A DNA stretch of 40,407 bases from DROE01 sp964569865 (GTDB lineage Bacteria > Pseudomonadota > Alphaproteobacteria > Rhizobiales > Devosiaceae). Positions 25,846 to 33,537 of the stretch are shown one piece after another. Under the pieces are notes generated by a model that was given only the letters and a program-made list of their open reading frames with translations, was not told the DNA's origin and did no database searches. Both the position numbers and the translations under genes were made by a program. How positions within the stretch are numbered: the first letter of the stretch is position 1; the number at the start of each line of letters is the position of its first letter. Location of the stretch: NCBI GenBank assembly GCA_964569865.1, contig CAZMVQ010000013.1:1-40407 (forward strand), in the 5' to 3' direction.

Positions 25846-26756
25846 CAAAAATTGAATTTATAAAAGTTGGCCCACTGGTTTCCATTCAGGATGATGGCAG
25901 ATTTGGCGCTCTTGGCCACGGGGCTGCGGCATCTGGCCCCATGGATCGAAGCGCCTATAACCTGGCCGCACAAATGTTGATGCAAGACAATCATAAAGTC
26001 GCCAATACCGCCCTTGAAAGCGCCGGTGGATTGCTAAAATTTATTGTTGATAAAGCCAATATCAACGCAGCGTTTTGTGGTGGACAATTCAACCTGAAAA
26101 TCAACGCTCTAACAAAACAATGGAACGCAGTGCATGCTTTGACCGCAGGCGATGTGGTTGAAGTTGCTCCCGGTGCCAGCGGAAATTACGCATTGATCCG
26201 CATGGACCATGAGTTTTTAGTGCCAAAAGTTATAAACAGCTACGCCACCAATACTGTTGCCCATTTGGGGGGGTATGAAAACCGCCTCATTAAAGCCGGG
26301 GATGAAATTTCTCTCACGAAGGCTTCAGATAAAGTTCATTCCAACATTAAAAATAACAATAATGACGAAAACGCCCCCATCAGATTTGTCTGGGGTATGC
26401 ATGCAGAAAAATTTTCCTCCCATGTGCGCAATGAGTTCCTCAAAAATACATTTGTCATATCTTCCATGCTCAACCGCATGGGAGTTCGCTTGATGGATAA
26501 GGGAAATGTGTTCAAGGACAAGCTGGACCTGTCGCTGGTTTCTGATGCCATTGTGCCGGGGGATGTGCAGATTTTAGGCGATGGCACCCCGATTGTTTTA
26601 ATGCGCGACCATCAGCCAACAGGGGGCTATCCAAGAATAGCAACGGTTATCAGCGCCGATCTGGACAGGTTTAGCCAGTTGCGCCCCGGAGCCAAAGTTG
26701 AGTTTTGTGCTGTCACCGTTGATCACGCCCATAAACTGATGAAACAGGCCCGATGA
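25842..26756 (+). CDS. pxpC: 5-oxoprolinase subunit C
   Basis: A 304-residue biotin-dependent-carboxylase-like (KipA/PxpC) protein: VGPLVSIQDDGRFGALGHGAAASGPMDRSAYNLA at the start, FCGGQFNLKIN, LGGYENRLIKAGDEISL in the middle, and GDVQILGDGTPIVLMRDHQPTGGYPRIATVISAD near the end. It forms the 5-oxoprolinase complex with PxpB. The gene overlaps pxpB by four bases and is one base from pxpA. Confidence 0.92.
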   Translation: MTKIEFIKVGPLVSIQDDGRFGALGHGAAASGPMDRSAYNLAAQMLMQDNHKVANTALESAGGLLKFIVDKANINAAFCGGQFNLKINALTKQWNAVHALTAGDVVEVAPGASGNYALIRMDHEFLVPKVINSYATNTVAHLGGYENRLIKAGDEISLTKASDKVHSNIKNNNNDENAPIRFVWGMHAEKFSSHVRNEFLKNTFVISSMLNRMGVRLMDKGNVFKDKLDLSLVSDAIVPGDVQILGDGTPIVLMRDHQPTGGYPRIATVISADLDRFSQLRPGAKVEFCAVTVDHAHKLMKQAR

Positions 26757-26757
26757 A

Positions 26758-27513
26758 ATGATATCAATCGACCTGAATGCCGACATCGGGGAGGGGATGG
26801 GATTTGACAAAGAATTACTGGAAATAATTTCCAGCGCTTCCATAGCCTGCGGTGGCCATGCGGGCGATGACGAAACCATGGCCACAACGCTTACAGCGGC
26901 AAAAAAAGCAAATGTTGTTACCGGCGCTCATCCCGGTTTTGAGGATCGGAAAAATTTCGGACGAAAACAGCTCGATATTTCAGCCATCCAAATGGGCGAA
27001 ATAATCGTTGAGCAGATAAAAAATATTTGCACAATTGCTGATGAGGTTGGGCAAAAGATATCCTATGTCAAACTGCATGGCGCGCTATATAATCTGGCCA
27101 GCAAGGATTTTGCCTATGCAAAAACCATATTTGGAGCCATTAAAAAATTCGACGCAAATCTGGCAATCCTTGCCATGGATAACTCCGCCCAGCTCACGGC
27201 AGCAAAAGAGCTGGGTTTTAAAACCATTGCAGAGGCTTTTGCCGATAGGGCCTATCAAAAAAACGGATTGTTAGTTTCGCGCAAAATCGATGGAGCGGTT
27301 TTTGATCAGGCGCAACTGGCAGTGGATCAGGTGTTATCCATTGCCCAGAACAACAAAATAATCAGCCATGACGGATTTGAAATTTCTTCAAACGCCACCT
27401 CAATCTGTCTGCATGGGGACAATAAAGCTGCGTTAAAACTTGCCAGAGCCATAAAACGCGCGCTGGAAGATGCGGGCATAAAAATTGCCGCTCCCGTTAT
27501 AATTCAGAACTAA
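26758..27513 (+). CDS. pxpA: 5-oxoprolinase subunit A
   Basis: A 251-residue LamB/YcsF-family protein with the canonical start IDLNADIGEGMGFDKELL, ISSASIACGGHAGDDETM, VVTGAHPGFEDRKNFGRKQ and YVKLHGALYN. It completes the ATP-dependent 5-oxoprolinase that recycles spontaneously formed pyroglutamate. Its end is 18 bases from the end of the convergent reactivator gene, with no obvious terminator between them. Confidence 0.93.
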   Translation: MISIDLNADIGEGMGFDKELLEIISSASIACGGHAGDDETMATTLTAAKKANVVTGAHPGFEDRKNFGRKQLDISAIQMGEIIVEQIKNICTIADEVGQKISYVKLHGALYNLASKDFAYAKTIFGAIKKFDANLAILAMDNSAQLTAAKELGFKTIAEAFADRAYQKNGLLVSRKIDGAVFDQAQLAVDQVLSIAQNNKIISHDGFEISSNATSICLHGDNKAALKLARAIKRALEDAGIKIAAPVIIQN

Positions 27514-27531
27514 AACGCAAATATCCAAAAA

Positions 27532-29562
27532 CTATTTTCGGCGACCGCCACGACGTTTGGGGGAGCTGCTGGTATTCACTTCAAATTCTTTCATATCAAA
27601 ATGCTTACGGGTTTTGACAAAAGCATCAACGGAATTTGGAATGCCCATGGCATTGACAAAATGGGTTTGAAATCTTGGCTCCAGCGCCGTTTCAATTTTT
27701 TCAATTTCCAAAACTAGCTGTTCGATATTTTTGCGCTCACTATAATCAAGCAAACAAATCAGCGCGCCTTGTCCGGCGGCGTTTCCAATGGCTTTTAAGT
27801 CCTGATGATCCGTATCAGGCACAAGACCAAGCAAAAGCGCATGGGCCGGATCAATATATGAGCCAAATGCCCCGGCTAATCGAATGTCTAAAATTTCGTT
27901 CAGACCGGCCTTTTCCAGCAGCAATTTAATACCCGCATAAAGGGCGGATTTTGCCAACTGGATTGCCCTGACATCATTCTGGGTTATGGCCAGATGAGGA
28001 TTTTCATGCTGAATAATATAGGAAAATGTGCGCCCGTTCGCCACTAATCTTAATTCTTCTTCTTTGGTTTTTGGGCCGCGAATAATGCCACTGGTGGAGA
28101 TAATTCCCGCCAGCAACATTTCACCAATTATTTCAACAATAGCCGAGCCGCAAAGTCCGGTAACCCCGTTGTTCGCTGTGGCTTCTTCAAAACCATCCTC
28201 ATTGGACCAAAGATCACTACCAATGACCTTATAGTGAGCATCAAGAGTTTTATGATCAATTCGAATGCGCTCAATGGCACCGGGCGCTGCTCGTTGACCA
28301 GAAGAAATTTCAGCCCCCTCAAGGGCCGGGCCGGTGGGGGAGGAGGCAGCAAAAATCTGTTTGCCATCCCAAAGAATAATTTCCGCATTGGTTCCCACAT
28401 CAACCAGCAATACAGGGTTTTTTTCTTCTGATGGGCGCTGGCTTAAAATCACCGCCGCAGCATCGGCCCCCACATGTCCGGCAATGATTGGCAAGAAATA
28501 AATCCTGCCGCCAGCTCCCAGTTTTATACCAACTTCATTTGCACCAGCACGAACAGCGCTGGATACCGCCGGATTAAACGGAGCCTGACCGAGGGGAGTT
28601 GGATCAAGCCCTAAAAACAAATGCTGCATTACCGGATTGGCCACAAAAACCGCTTCAAGAATATGGGAGCGATCCTGCCCCGATTTTTCCAACAACTCGT
28701 CAATCAACTCGTTTATGGCCTCGCGAATGGTTTTGGTCAAAATCTCCTGACCGCCATCATTCATCATTACATAGGATACACGGCTCATCAGATCTTCGCC
28801 AAAGCGGATTTGCGGATTTGCACGCCCGGAGCTGGCAAGAATTTCACCACTCATCAAATCAACCAGATGCGCGGCAATTGTGGTTGAGCCAATATCCACC
28901 GCTAAGCCAAACAGCTTTTCACAATATTCAGGATATAGTGCAATGAGTTCGGGCCGGTCACCAGACAGGTCTACCGCAAGGGTGATTTTCCAGTCCGCCT
29001 CCACCAAAATGGATTGAATTTTTGCCAATAGATCAAAAGGAATTTTTAAATCTTTGATAAAAAAATCTTTGGCCAGCGCATTGGCGAGACGATCGGCATC
29101 TCCAACCGGAGTGTGCAGGTCCGGCTTTTCAAGTTCCACATAACATAAGCGAATGGCGGAGTTTTTGACCATTCCAACGGTGGAGCCGTCTTTGCGAATG
29201 GTCTGTCCGGCAATAATCGAGGCAGCCGGAACATCAATTACCAGATCGCCTTCAATTTTGGCAGCGCACGATAAGCGCCTGTCAGCATTTAATGTGCGCA
29301 AATCCCCATAGCGCTGCTCGATGGCGCCAGCAGGGGAAAGGTTTTGCGCAAAGCTTTCAAGGCCAAATTTGGCAAACTTTCCCTCGGCAACGCTGATCTG
29401 GCAGCGCCCGCAAATTCCGCGCCCGCCGCAGACACTTTCAATATTTACACCAAGCTGGCGCGCAGCGTTCAAAACAGGAGTGCCAATGGCAAAACTGCCA
29501 CTTTTGCCAGAGGGCTGAAAAATGATTTTGGCTTTGTTGTTTTCGTTGCTGCGGTTTTTCAT
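27532..29562 (-). CDS. Ferredoxin-ASKHA (RamA-like) corrinoid reactivation protein with basic tail
   Basis: A 676-residue protein. The N-terminus is a [2Fe-2S] ferredoxin-like domain with C45, C51 and C54 in VCGGRGICGRCQISV and C99 in RRLSCAAKI. The middle and C-terminal parts are the DUF4445/ASKHA ATPase (LAVDIGSTTIAAHLVDLMSGE, LLVDVGTNAEIILWDG, GLCGSAIVEIIGEML, LAGAFGSYIDP). Family members reduce oxidised Co(II) corrinoid back to Co(I) using ATP and an electron donor. Here it would reactivate the separate corrinoid protein, since no MetH reactivation domain is present. The last residues SSSPKRRGGRRK form an Arg-rich tail shared with two neighbours. The start at 29562 avoids overlap with the gene upstream; a longer frame to 29679 reads back into it. 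Confidence 0.88.
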   Translation of the reverse strand: MKNRSNENNKAKIIFQPSGKSGSFAIGTPVLNAARQLGVNIESVCGGRGICGRCQISVAEGKFAKFGLESFAQNLSPAGAIEQRYGDLRTLNADRRLSCAAKIEGDLVIDVPAASIIAGQTIRKDGSTVGMVKNSAIRLCYVELEKPDLHTPVGDADRLANALAKDFFIKDLKIPFDLLAKIQSILVEADWKITLAVDLSGDRPELIALYPEYCEKLFGLAVDIGSTTIAAHLVDLMSGEILASSGRANPQIRFGEDLMSRVSYVMMNDGGQEILTKTIREAINELIDELLEKSGQDRSHILEAVFVANPVMQHLFLGLDPTPLGQAPFNPAVSSAVRAGANEVGIKLGAGGRIYFLPIIAGHVGADAAAVILSQRPSEEKNPVLLVDVGTNAEIILWDGKQIFAASSPTGPALEGAEISSGQRAAPGAIERIRIDHKTLDAHYKVIGSDLWSNEDGFEEATANNGVTGLCGSAIVEIIGEMLLAGIISTSGIIRGPKTKEEELRLVANGRTFSYIIQHENPHLAITQNDVRAIQLAKSALYAGIKLLLEKAGLNEILDIRLAGAFGSYIDPAHALLLGLVPDTDHQDLKAIGNAAGQGALICLLDYSERKNIEQLVLEIEKIETALEPRFQTHFVNAMGIPNSVDAFVKTRKHFDMKEFEVNTSSSPKRRGGRRK

Positions 29563-29581
29563 TTTATTAAATGCCTGATTT

Positions 29582-30478
29582 TTATCGGCGGCGTCTTCCG
29601 CCACGACGTCTGGATCCCTGCTCGCCTTCAGGGGCAGGGGGGCGGTTGGCATTGAGCCATGCGGCGCAATTGGGATCATGCCCGTTTAAGACATTGGCCG
29701 CCTGCACCGCAACCATCTGCTCCTGATGCAGCGGGTTCATTATGGCTGAAGTCATGCCCATGGCCGCCGACATCGAAATAAAATGCCCGGTCAGCGCATG
29801 GCGATTTGGCACCCCAAACCCCACATTTGAAGCGCCACAAATTGTGTTGACCTTTAATTCTTCGCGCAATCGGCGCACCAGAGCAAACACCTGCAACCCG
29901 GCATCGTTCATGGCTCCAACCGGCATAACCAGCGGATCAACAATCACATCTTCTTTGGCAATGCCATGATCCGCCGCCCGTTCGACTATTTTTTTAGCCA
30001 CTTGATAGCGCACGTCCGGGTCGGTTGAAATTCCGGTTTCATCATTGGAAATGGCAACAACCGCCGCGCCATATTTTTTGATCAGCGGCAAAACCCTTTC
30101 AAGGCTTTCATCTTCTCCCGTGACAGAATTCACCAAAGCCTTGCCCTGATAAACCGACAAGCCAGCCTCAAGCGCTTCAATTATCGAGCTATCGATGGAA
30201 AGGGGCGCATCGGTAATTGACTGCACCAGCTTTATGCAATCGGCAAGAATTTTTGGCTCATCAGCCAAGGGAATGCCCGCATTAACATCAAGAACTGTTG
30301 CGCCTGCCGCCACCTGCGCCAAAGCATCGGCCTCAACTCGCGAATAATCGCCATCCTTCATTTCGGCGGCCAAAAGTTTGCGTCCGGTGGGGTTTATGCG
30401 CTCACCAATTACGCAAAATGGCTGGTCAAAACCAATAATAACTTCTTTATTGGGTGAGGAGAGAATAGTTTTACTCAT
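29582..30478 (-). CDS. Methyltetrahydrofolate:corrinoid methyltransferase (split MetH pterin domain)
   Basis: A 298-residue TIM barrel of the pterin-binding family. FCVIGERINPTGRKLLAAEM, ATVLDVNAGIPLADEP, LSIDSSIIEALEAGL, KALVNSVTGEDE, VAISNDETG, VIVDPLVMPVG and TICGASNVGFGVPNR follow the MetH pterin domain and MeTr in order. It would transfer the methyl group of 5-methyl-THF to the cob(I)alamin carried by the corrinoid protein in this operon. Residues after ~277 are a linker and an Arg-rich tail GSRRRGGRRRR. The start at 30478 has only a weak ribosome site. Confidence 0.88.
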   Translation of the reverse strand: MSKTILSSPNKEVIIGFDQPFCVIGERINPTGRKLLAAEMKDGDYSRVEADALAQVAAGATVLDVNAGIPLADEPKILADCIKLVQSITDAPLSIDSSIIEALEAGLSVYQGKALVNSVTGEDESLERVLPLIKKYGAAVVAISNDETGISTDPDVRYQVAKKIVERAADHGIAKEDVIVDPLVMPVGAMNDAGLQVFALVRRLREELKVNTICGASNVGFGVPNRHALTGHFISMSAAMGMTSAIMNPLHQEQMVAVQAANVLNGHDPNCAAWLNANRPPAPEGEQGSRRRGGRRRR

Positions 30479-30514
30479 GGGAAAAAGTCCAATCAGGAGG
30501 TTTAATTCAGTTCT

Positions 30515-30835
30515 TTATTTTTTGGCACGAAGTGTCTCACGGCCGCTGTTTTTGGCCAGTTCGCCAAGGCGGGAATTGGGATATTCCTGTTCAATTTTTT
30601 CGGCATACAGCTTTACCGCCAATTCAACATCAACATCACCATCATCTATTTCTATTTTAGACTTGCGCCAATCCTCGAGATAGGCATCCGTATCGGTGGC
30701 TCCTGCAACCATCGCTGCCCGATCGACCGCGACAGTAAAGCGCTCATCAAGCTGCATCTTTGTTGCTTTGCGACCCTTGCCGCTAATAATTTGGGTGGGG
30801 ATATCGCGCCACCAGATGATTGATGCAGTGCTCAT
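30515..30835 (-). CDS. Small PF13769-type ('virulence factor') protein of unknown role
   Basis: A 106-residue soluble protein beginning STASIIWWRDIPTQIISGKGRKATKMQLDERF, which matches the small family labelled virulence factor (PF13769). It has an acidic middle (EIDDGDVDVEL) and a basic end. No catalytic motif is visible. It overlaps DUF1638 by ATGA and lies between the corrinoid and pterin-binding genes, so a role in assembling or servicing the split methionine synthase is likely. The name reflects an old annotation and says nothing about function here. Confidence 0.75.
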   Translation of the reverse strand: MSTASIIWWRDIPTQIISGKGRKATKMQLDERFTVAVDRAAMVAGATDTDAYLEDWRKSKIEIDDGDVDVELAVKLYAEKIEQEYPNSRLGELAKNSGRETLRAKK

Positions 30836-31509
30836 TTAACTTTTTCTTTTATTGTGAGAATTGCAGGCTCAAGCGAACCAAAACCTGTGTGGATTTTCTC
30901 GAACCTAAGATTTAGCCGTTTGGCCGCATCGCGCGCTTTTGCGTCAAGTTTTTCATCATTGCTTTGGCTCAAATACAACAGGCGGGTATAATTGCCAAAA
31001 TATTCGGAAAGCAATTGCGGATGCCGATCAAGTCCCAACGGCCTATAGACCAGATTGTCAAACTGGCGGGCCAGATAATCGGTCAGATAAAAGGTGCCAG
31101 GTTCATCATCATGCAGTTTTTCAAAGTCTTTAACTCCCGCATAAAAAGCATAACAATGGGAGCCTTCTAAACGGGTTGCACCAAATTTTTTAATTACTAC
31201 ATCAAGTGCACCAACCGTTCCACAATCTCCATAGGCGACAAAAAGCTGTCCACATTTCCCAGCCAGCTTTTCAAGGGCTTTTTCCACCTCTTGGGGAATT
31301 AAATTTGGGGAATTGTGCAGCTTTGCCGGCAGATACCGGATTTCAATATTTTGCAGCCTGTTGAGTTTTGCGATTTCTTCAATCTCGCGCGCCAAAGCCC
31401 CACAGGCGACAATGCCAAATGGTTTGTTATTCCCAAGAAGAGGTTTTTTGTTCGCAGGCACCCCTTTTGCATGAGAAACCTCTCCCTCGATTGGCGTACA
31501 ATCATTCAA
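30832..31509 (-). CDS. DUF1638 protein in the corrinoid methyltransferase operon
   Basis: About 225 residues of the DUF1638 family: FGIVACGALAREIEEIAKLN, NSPNLIPQEVEKALEKL, LFVAYGDCGTVGALDVVIKKFGATRLEGSHCYAFYAG and FYLTDYLARQFDNLVYRPLGLDRHP are typical. Conserved Cys and His (GDCGT, GSHCY) suggest metal or corrinoid contact. I prefer a TTG start at 31509, with GGAG nine bases upstream and two bases after the corrinoid gene stop. The longer frame to 31575 lies in the corrinoid gene and begins with a run of Cys. The family is repeatedly found beside corrinoid methyltransferases; its activity is unknown. Confidence 0.78.
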   Translation of the reverse strand: MNDCTPIEGEVSHAKGVPANKKPLLGNNKPFGIVACGALAREIEEIAKLNRLQNIEIRYLPAKLHNSPNLIPQEVEKALEKLAGKCGQLFVAYGDCGTVGALDVVIKKFGATRLEGSHCYAFYAGVKDFEKLHDDEPGTFYLTDYLARQFDNLVYRPLGLDRHPQLLSEYFGNYTRLLYLSQSNDEKLDAKARDAAKRLNLRFEKIHTGFGSLEPAILTIKEKVK

Positions 31510-31511
31510 CT

Positions 31512-32195
31512 CTAGGCACTCCGCTGGCTTATCAGGCGTCTTGCCGTATCCACAGCAACGGCAGCATCTTGGCAATAGGCATCGGCCCCAATTGCTTCGC
31601 CAAATTCAGCGTTTAGAGGCGCACCGCCAACAATAACTATCATCTGGTCACGAATGCCTTTTTCTTTAAGGGTTTCAATAACCACCTTCATATAAGTCAT
31701 GGTAGTGGTTAAAAGCGCCGACATACCAAGAATATCAGGCTTATGTTCTTCGATAGCGGCCAAAAACTGCTCCACATCGGTATTGATGCCAAGATCAATC
31801 ACCTCAAACCCGGCCCCCTCCATCATCATGCCTACAAGATTTTTACCGATATCGTGAATATCTCCCTTAACGGTGCCAACCACCATTTTACCCAGCTTTG
31901 GCGCTCCGGTCGCAATCAATAGCGGACGCAATATGGCCATGCCGCCCTTCATGGATCCGGCAGCCAACAAAACTTCCGGCACGAACAATATACCATCACG
32001 GAAATCATCCCCAACCGCTTTCATGCCCTGCACCAAAACTTTTGTTAAAACGTCATATGGCTCCCATCCACGCTCAAGTAAAATATTTACCCCTTCACTG
32101 ACCTCATCCTTGAGACCATCATAAAGATCATCCTGCATTTGCTCTGAAAGTTCACCATCATCCAGTTTGCTAAGATCTAGTTCTTCGTCTGACAT
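31512..32195 (-). CDS. Corrinoid (B12-binding) protein of the split methionine synthase
   Basis: A 227-residue corrinoid carrier. Residues 1-95 form the MetH-type four-helix cap (EGVNILLERGWEPYDVLTKVLVQGMKAVGDDF), and the rest is the Rossmann-like B12 domain with the cobalt-ligating D112-x-H114-x-x-G117, SALLTTTMTYMK and VIVGGAPLN. It shuttles methyl between the pterin-binding and homocysteine methyltransferases. The first ~34 residues are strikingly acidic (MSDEELDLSKLDDGELSEQ and on). The start at 32195 has GGAGCGGA upstream; a frame back to 32453 reads through bmt and is not real. Confidence 0.92.
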   Translation of the reverse strand: MSDEELDLSKLDDGELSEQMQDDLYDGLKDEVSEGVNILLERGWEPYDVLTKVLVQGMKAVGDDFRDGILFVPEVLLAAGSMKGGMAILRPLLIATGAPKLGKMVVGTVKGDIHDIGKNLVGMMMEGAGFEVIDLGINTDVEQFLAAIEEHKPDILGMSALLTTTMTYMKVVIETLKEKGIRDQMIVIVGGAPLNAEFGEAIGADAYCQDAAVAVDTARRLISQRSA

Positions 32196-32247
32196 TTTTT
32201 TTCCGCTCCGCTTTGTTTTTTTAAGAATTCGAAAAAACAAAAATAAA

Positions 32248-33252
32248 CTATTTTGCAGCCCTGCGCCGACGTCGGCCACCCTCGCCAGCTGTTTTGGTGC
32301 TCGGTGGCGCAACAAGAGCGCCGAGTTTTTCTTCCAGTTCAGCCCGGGTTGGTTTTTCTCTTTTTGTGTGATTGTCCAACGCTCTGCGCATTCGCGCCAC
32401 ATGTTCAGGGGAATTGCCACAACAGCCACCAATGATGTGTGCCCCCACATCAATGGCCAAACGGGCGTAATCCTCCATCAGGTCCGGCGTTCCCGAATAT
32501 TGCACAGCATCACCCTTGACCTGCGGAATACCCGCATTGGCTTTAGCGATAACCGGAATATTTTGCGCATTGTCCGTCAACTCCAACAAGGCAAAAAGCA
32601 AATCGGATGCGCCAACCCCGCAATTGGAGCCAATGGCCGTCGGGGAGGGGGTTTTACCGGTCATGGTTTTTGCAAAATCCGCCGGGCTAAGTCCCATCAT
32701 TGAACGTCCGGCAGTATCAAAACTCACCGTCACGGAATAGGGGAAATCAACTTCGTTTGCCGCCTCGATTGCAGCATCAATTTCCTCGGATGCTGACATG
32801 GTTTCAATCCATGCCACATCAGCGCCGCCATCTTTTAACCCTTTGATCTGCTCGATAAATACCTCAACGGCCTGTTCATAGGTCAATTCTCCAAGGGGGG
32901 CAAAAAGATCTCCGGTTGGCCCAACCGATCCGGCAATCAATATTTCACGATTAGCGCCCTTAGCAGCTTTTATGGCCAGTTCTGCCGCTCTGGCGTTTAT
33001 TTCATGCACTCTTTTTTCCAGATTATGCAGATGTAACCGCCGAGAAGAAGCACCAAAACTATTGGTCACCAAAATATCGGACCCGGCATCAACAAAAGAC
33101 TGATGCAACGCTAAAATATTCTCTGAAAGCTCCAGATTCCATATTTCCGGAGCCATTCCCGAAGTCAAACCCATATCAAACAGATTGGTTCCGGTGGCTC
33201 CATCGGCCAGCAAAAACTCATTTTTATCAAGCATTTGAGATAGTTTAGACAT
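32248..33252 (-). CDS. bmt: Homocysteine S-methyltransferase (split MetH / Bmt-like) with basic tail
   Basis: A 334-residue zinc-dependent methyltransferase: LLADGATGTNLFDMGL at the start, ILVTNSFGASS, IAGSVGPTGDL, and the zinc cysteines C211 (GSNCGVG) and C277-C278 (IIGGCCGNSPEH). It methylates homocysteine to methionine. Homologues are annotated as betaine-homocysteine methyltransferase, but in this operon the donor is more likely methyl-cobalamin on the adjacent corrinoid protein. After residue ~300 is a linker ending GEGGRRRRRAAK, an Arg-rich tail. It is the first gene of the operon, behind a palindromic site at 33302-33321. Confidence 0.88.
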   Translation of the reverse strand: MSKLSQMLDKNEFLLADGATGTNLFDMGLTSGMAPEIWNLELSENILALHQSFVDAGSDILVTNSFGASSRRLHLHNLEKRVHEINARAAELAIKAAKGANREILIAGSVGPTGDLFAPLGELTYEQAVEVFIEQIKGLKDGGADVAWIETMSASEEIDAAIEAANEVDFPYSVTVSFDTAGRSMMGLSPADFAKTMTGKTPSPTAIGSNCGVGASDLLFALLELTDNAQNIPVIAKANAGIPQVKGDAVQYSGTPDLMEDYARLAIDVGAHIIGGCCGNSPEHVARMRRALDNHTKREKPTRAELEEKLGALVAPPSTKTAGEGGRRRRRAAK

Positions 33253-33301
33253 TATATGATCCTCAATTCATAAAGACTTTAAAAATCCGATTCCGACCGG
33301 G

Positions 33302-33321
33302 ATATAAAGATTTCTTTATAT
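33302..33321. promoter_or_regulatory. Perfect palindrome in the promoter region of the methionine synthase operon
   Basis: ATATAAAGA-TT-TCTTTATAT is a perfect nine-base-arm palindrome, 49 bases upstream of the bmt start. Its size and position suit a dimeric repressor. ArsR-family regulators of the methionine/SAH cycle (SahR) bind AT-rich palindromes of this general kind, but I cannot verify the match. A direct repeat TGATGCAA (33321-33328 and 33334-33341) adjoins it. Confidence 0.6.
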
Positions 33322-33537
33322 GATGCAAAAAAATGATGCAACCCGTATATATTATCGCCGCAGCTTGAGCTTGTCGCACCAATTTACTCAGGCGTTGATT
33401 CCATGAAATTTTCTACAATTTGCACCATATTGACTGACAGGGTGTTAACCATGCCTAAACCATGGATGTAGAGGTTGCACCAATTCCCCCCTTAATCGGC
33501 TAAACTGGTTCTGAATGTTTAAACAGGATCCATTACA

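Noticed and set aside
32196..32453. 86-residue extension of the corrinoid protein
   Set aside because: It overlaps bmt and has no family similarity; the ATG at 32195 has a clear ribosome site and gives a normal-length protein.
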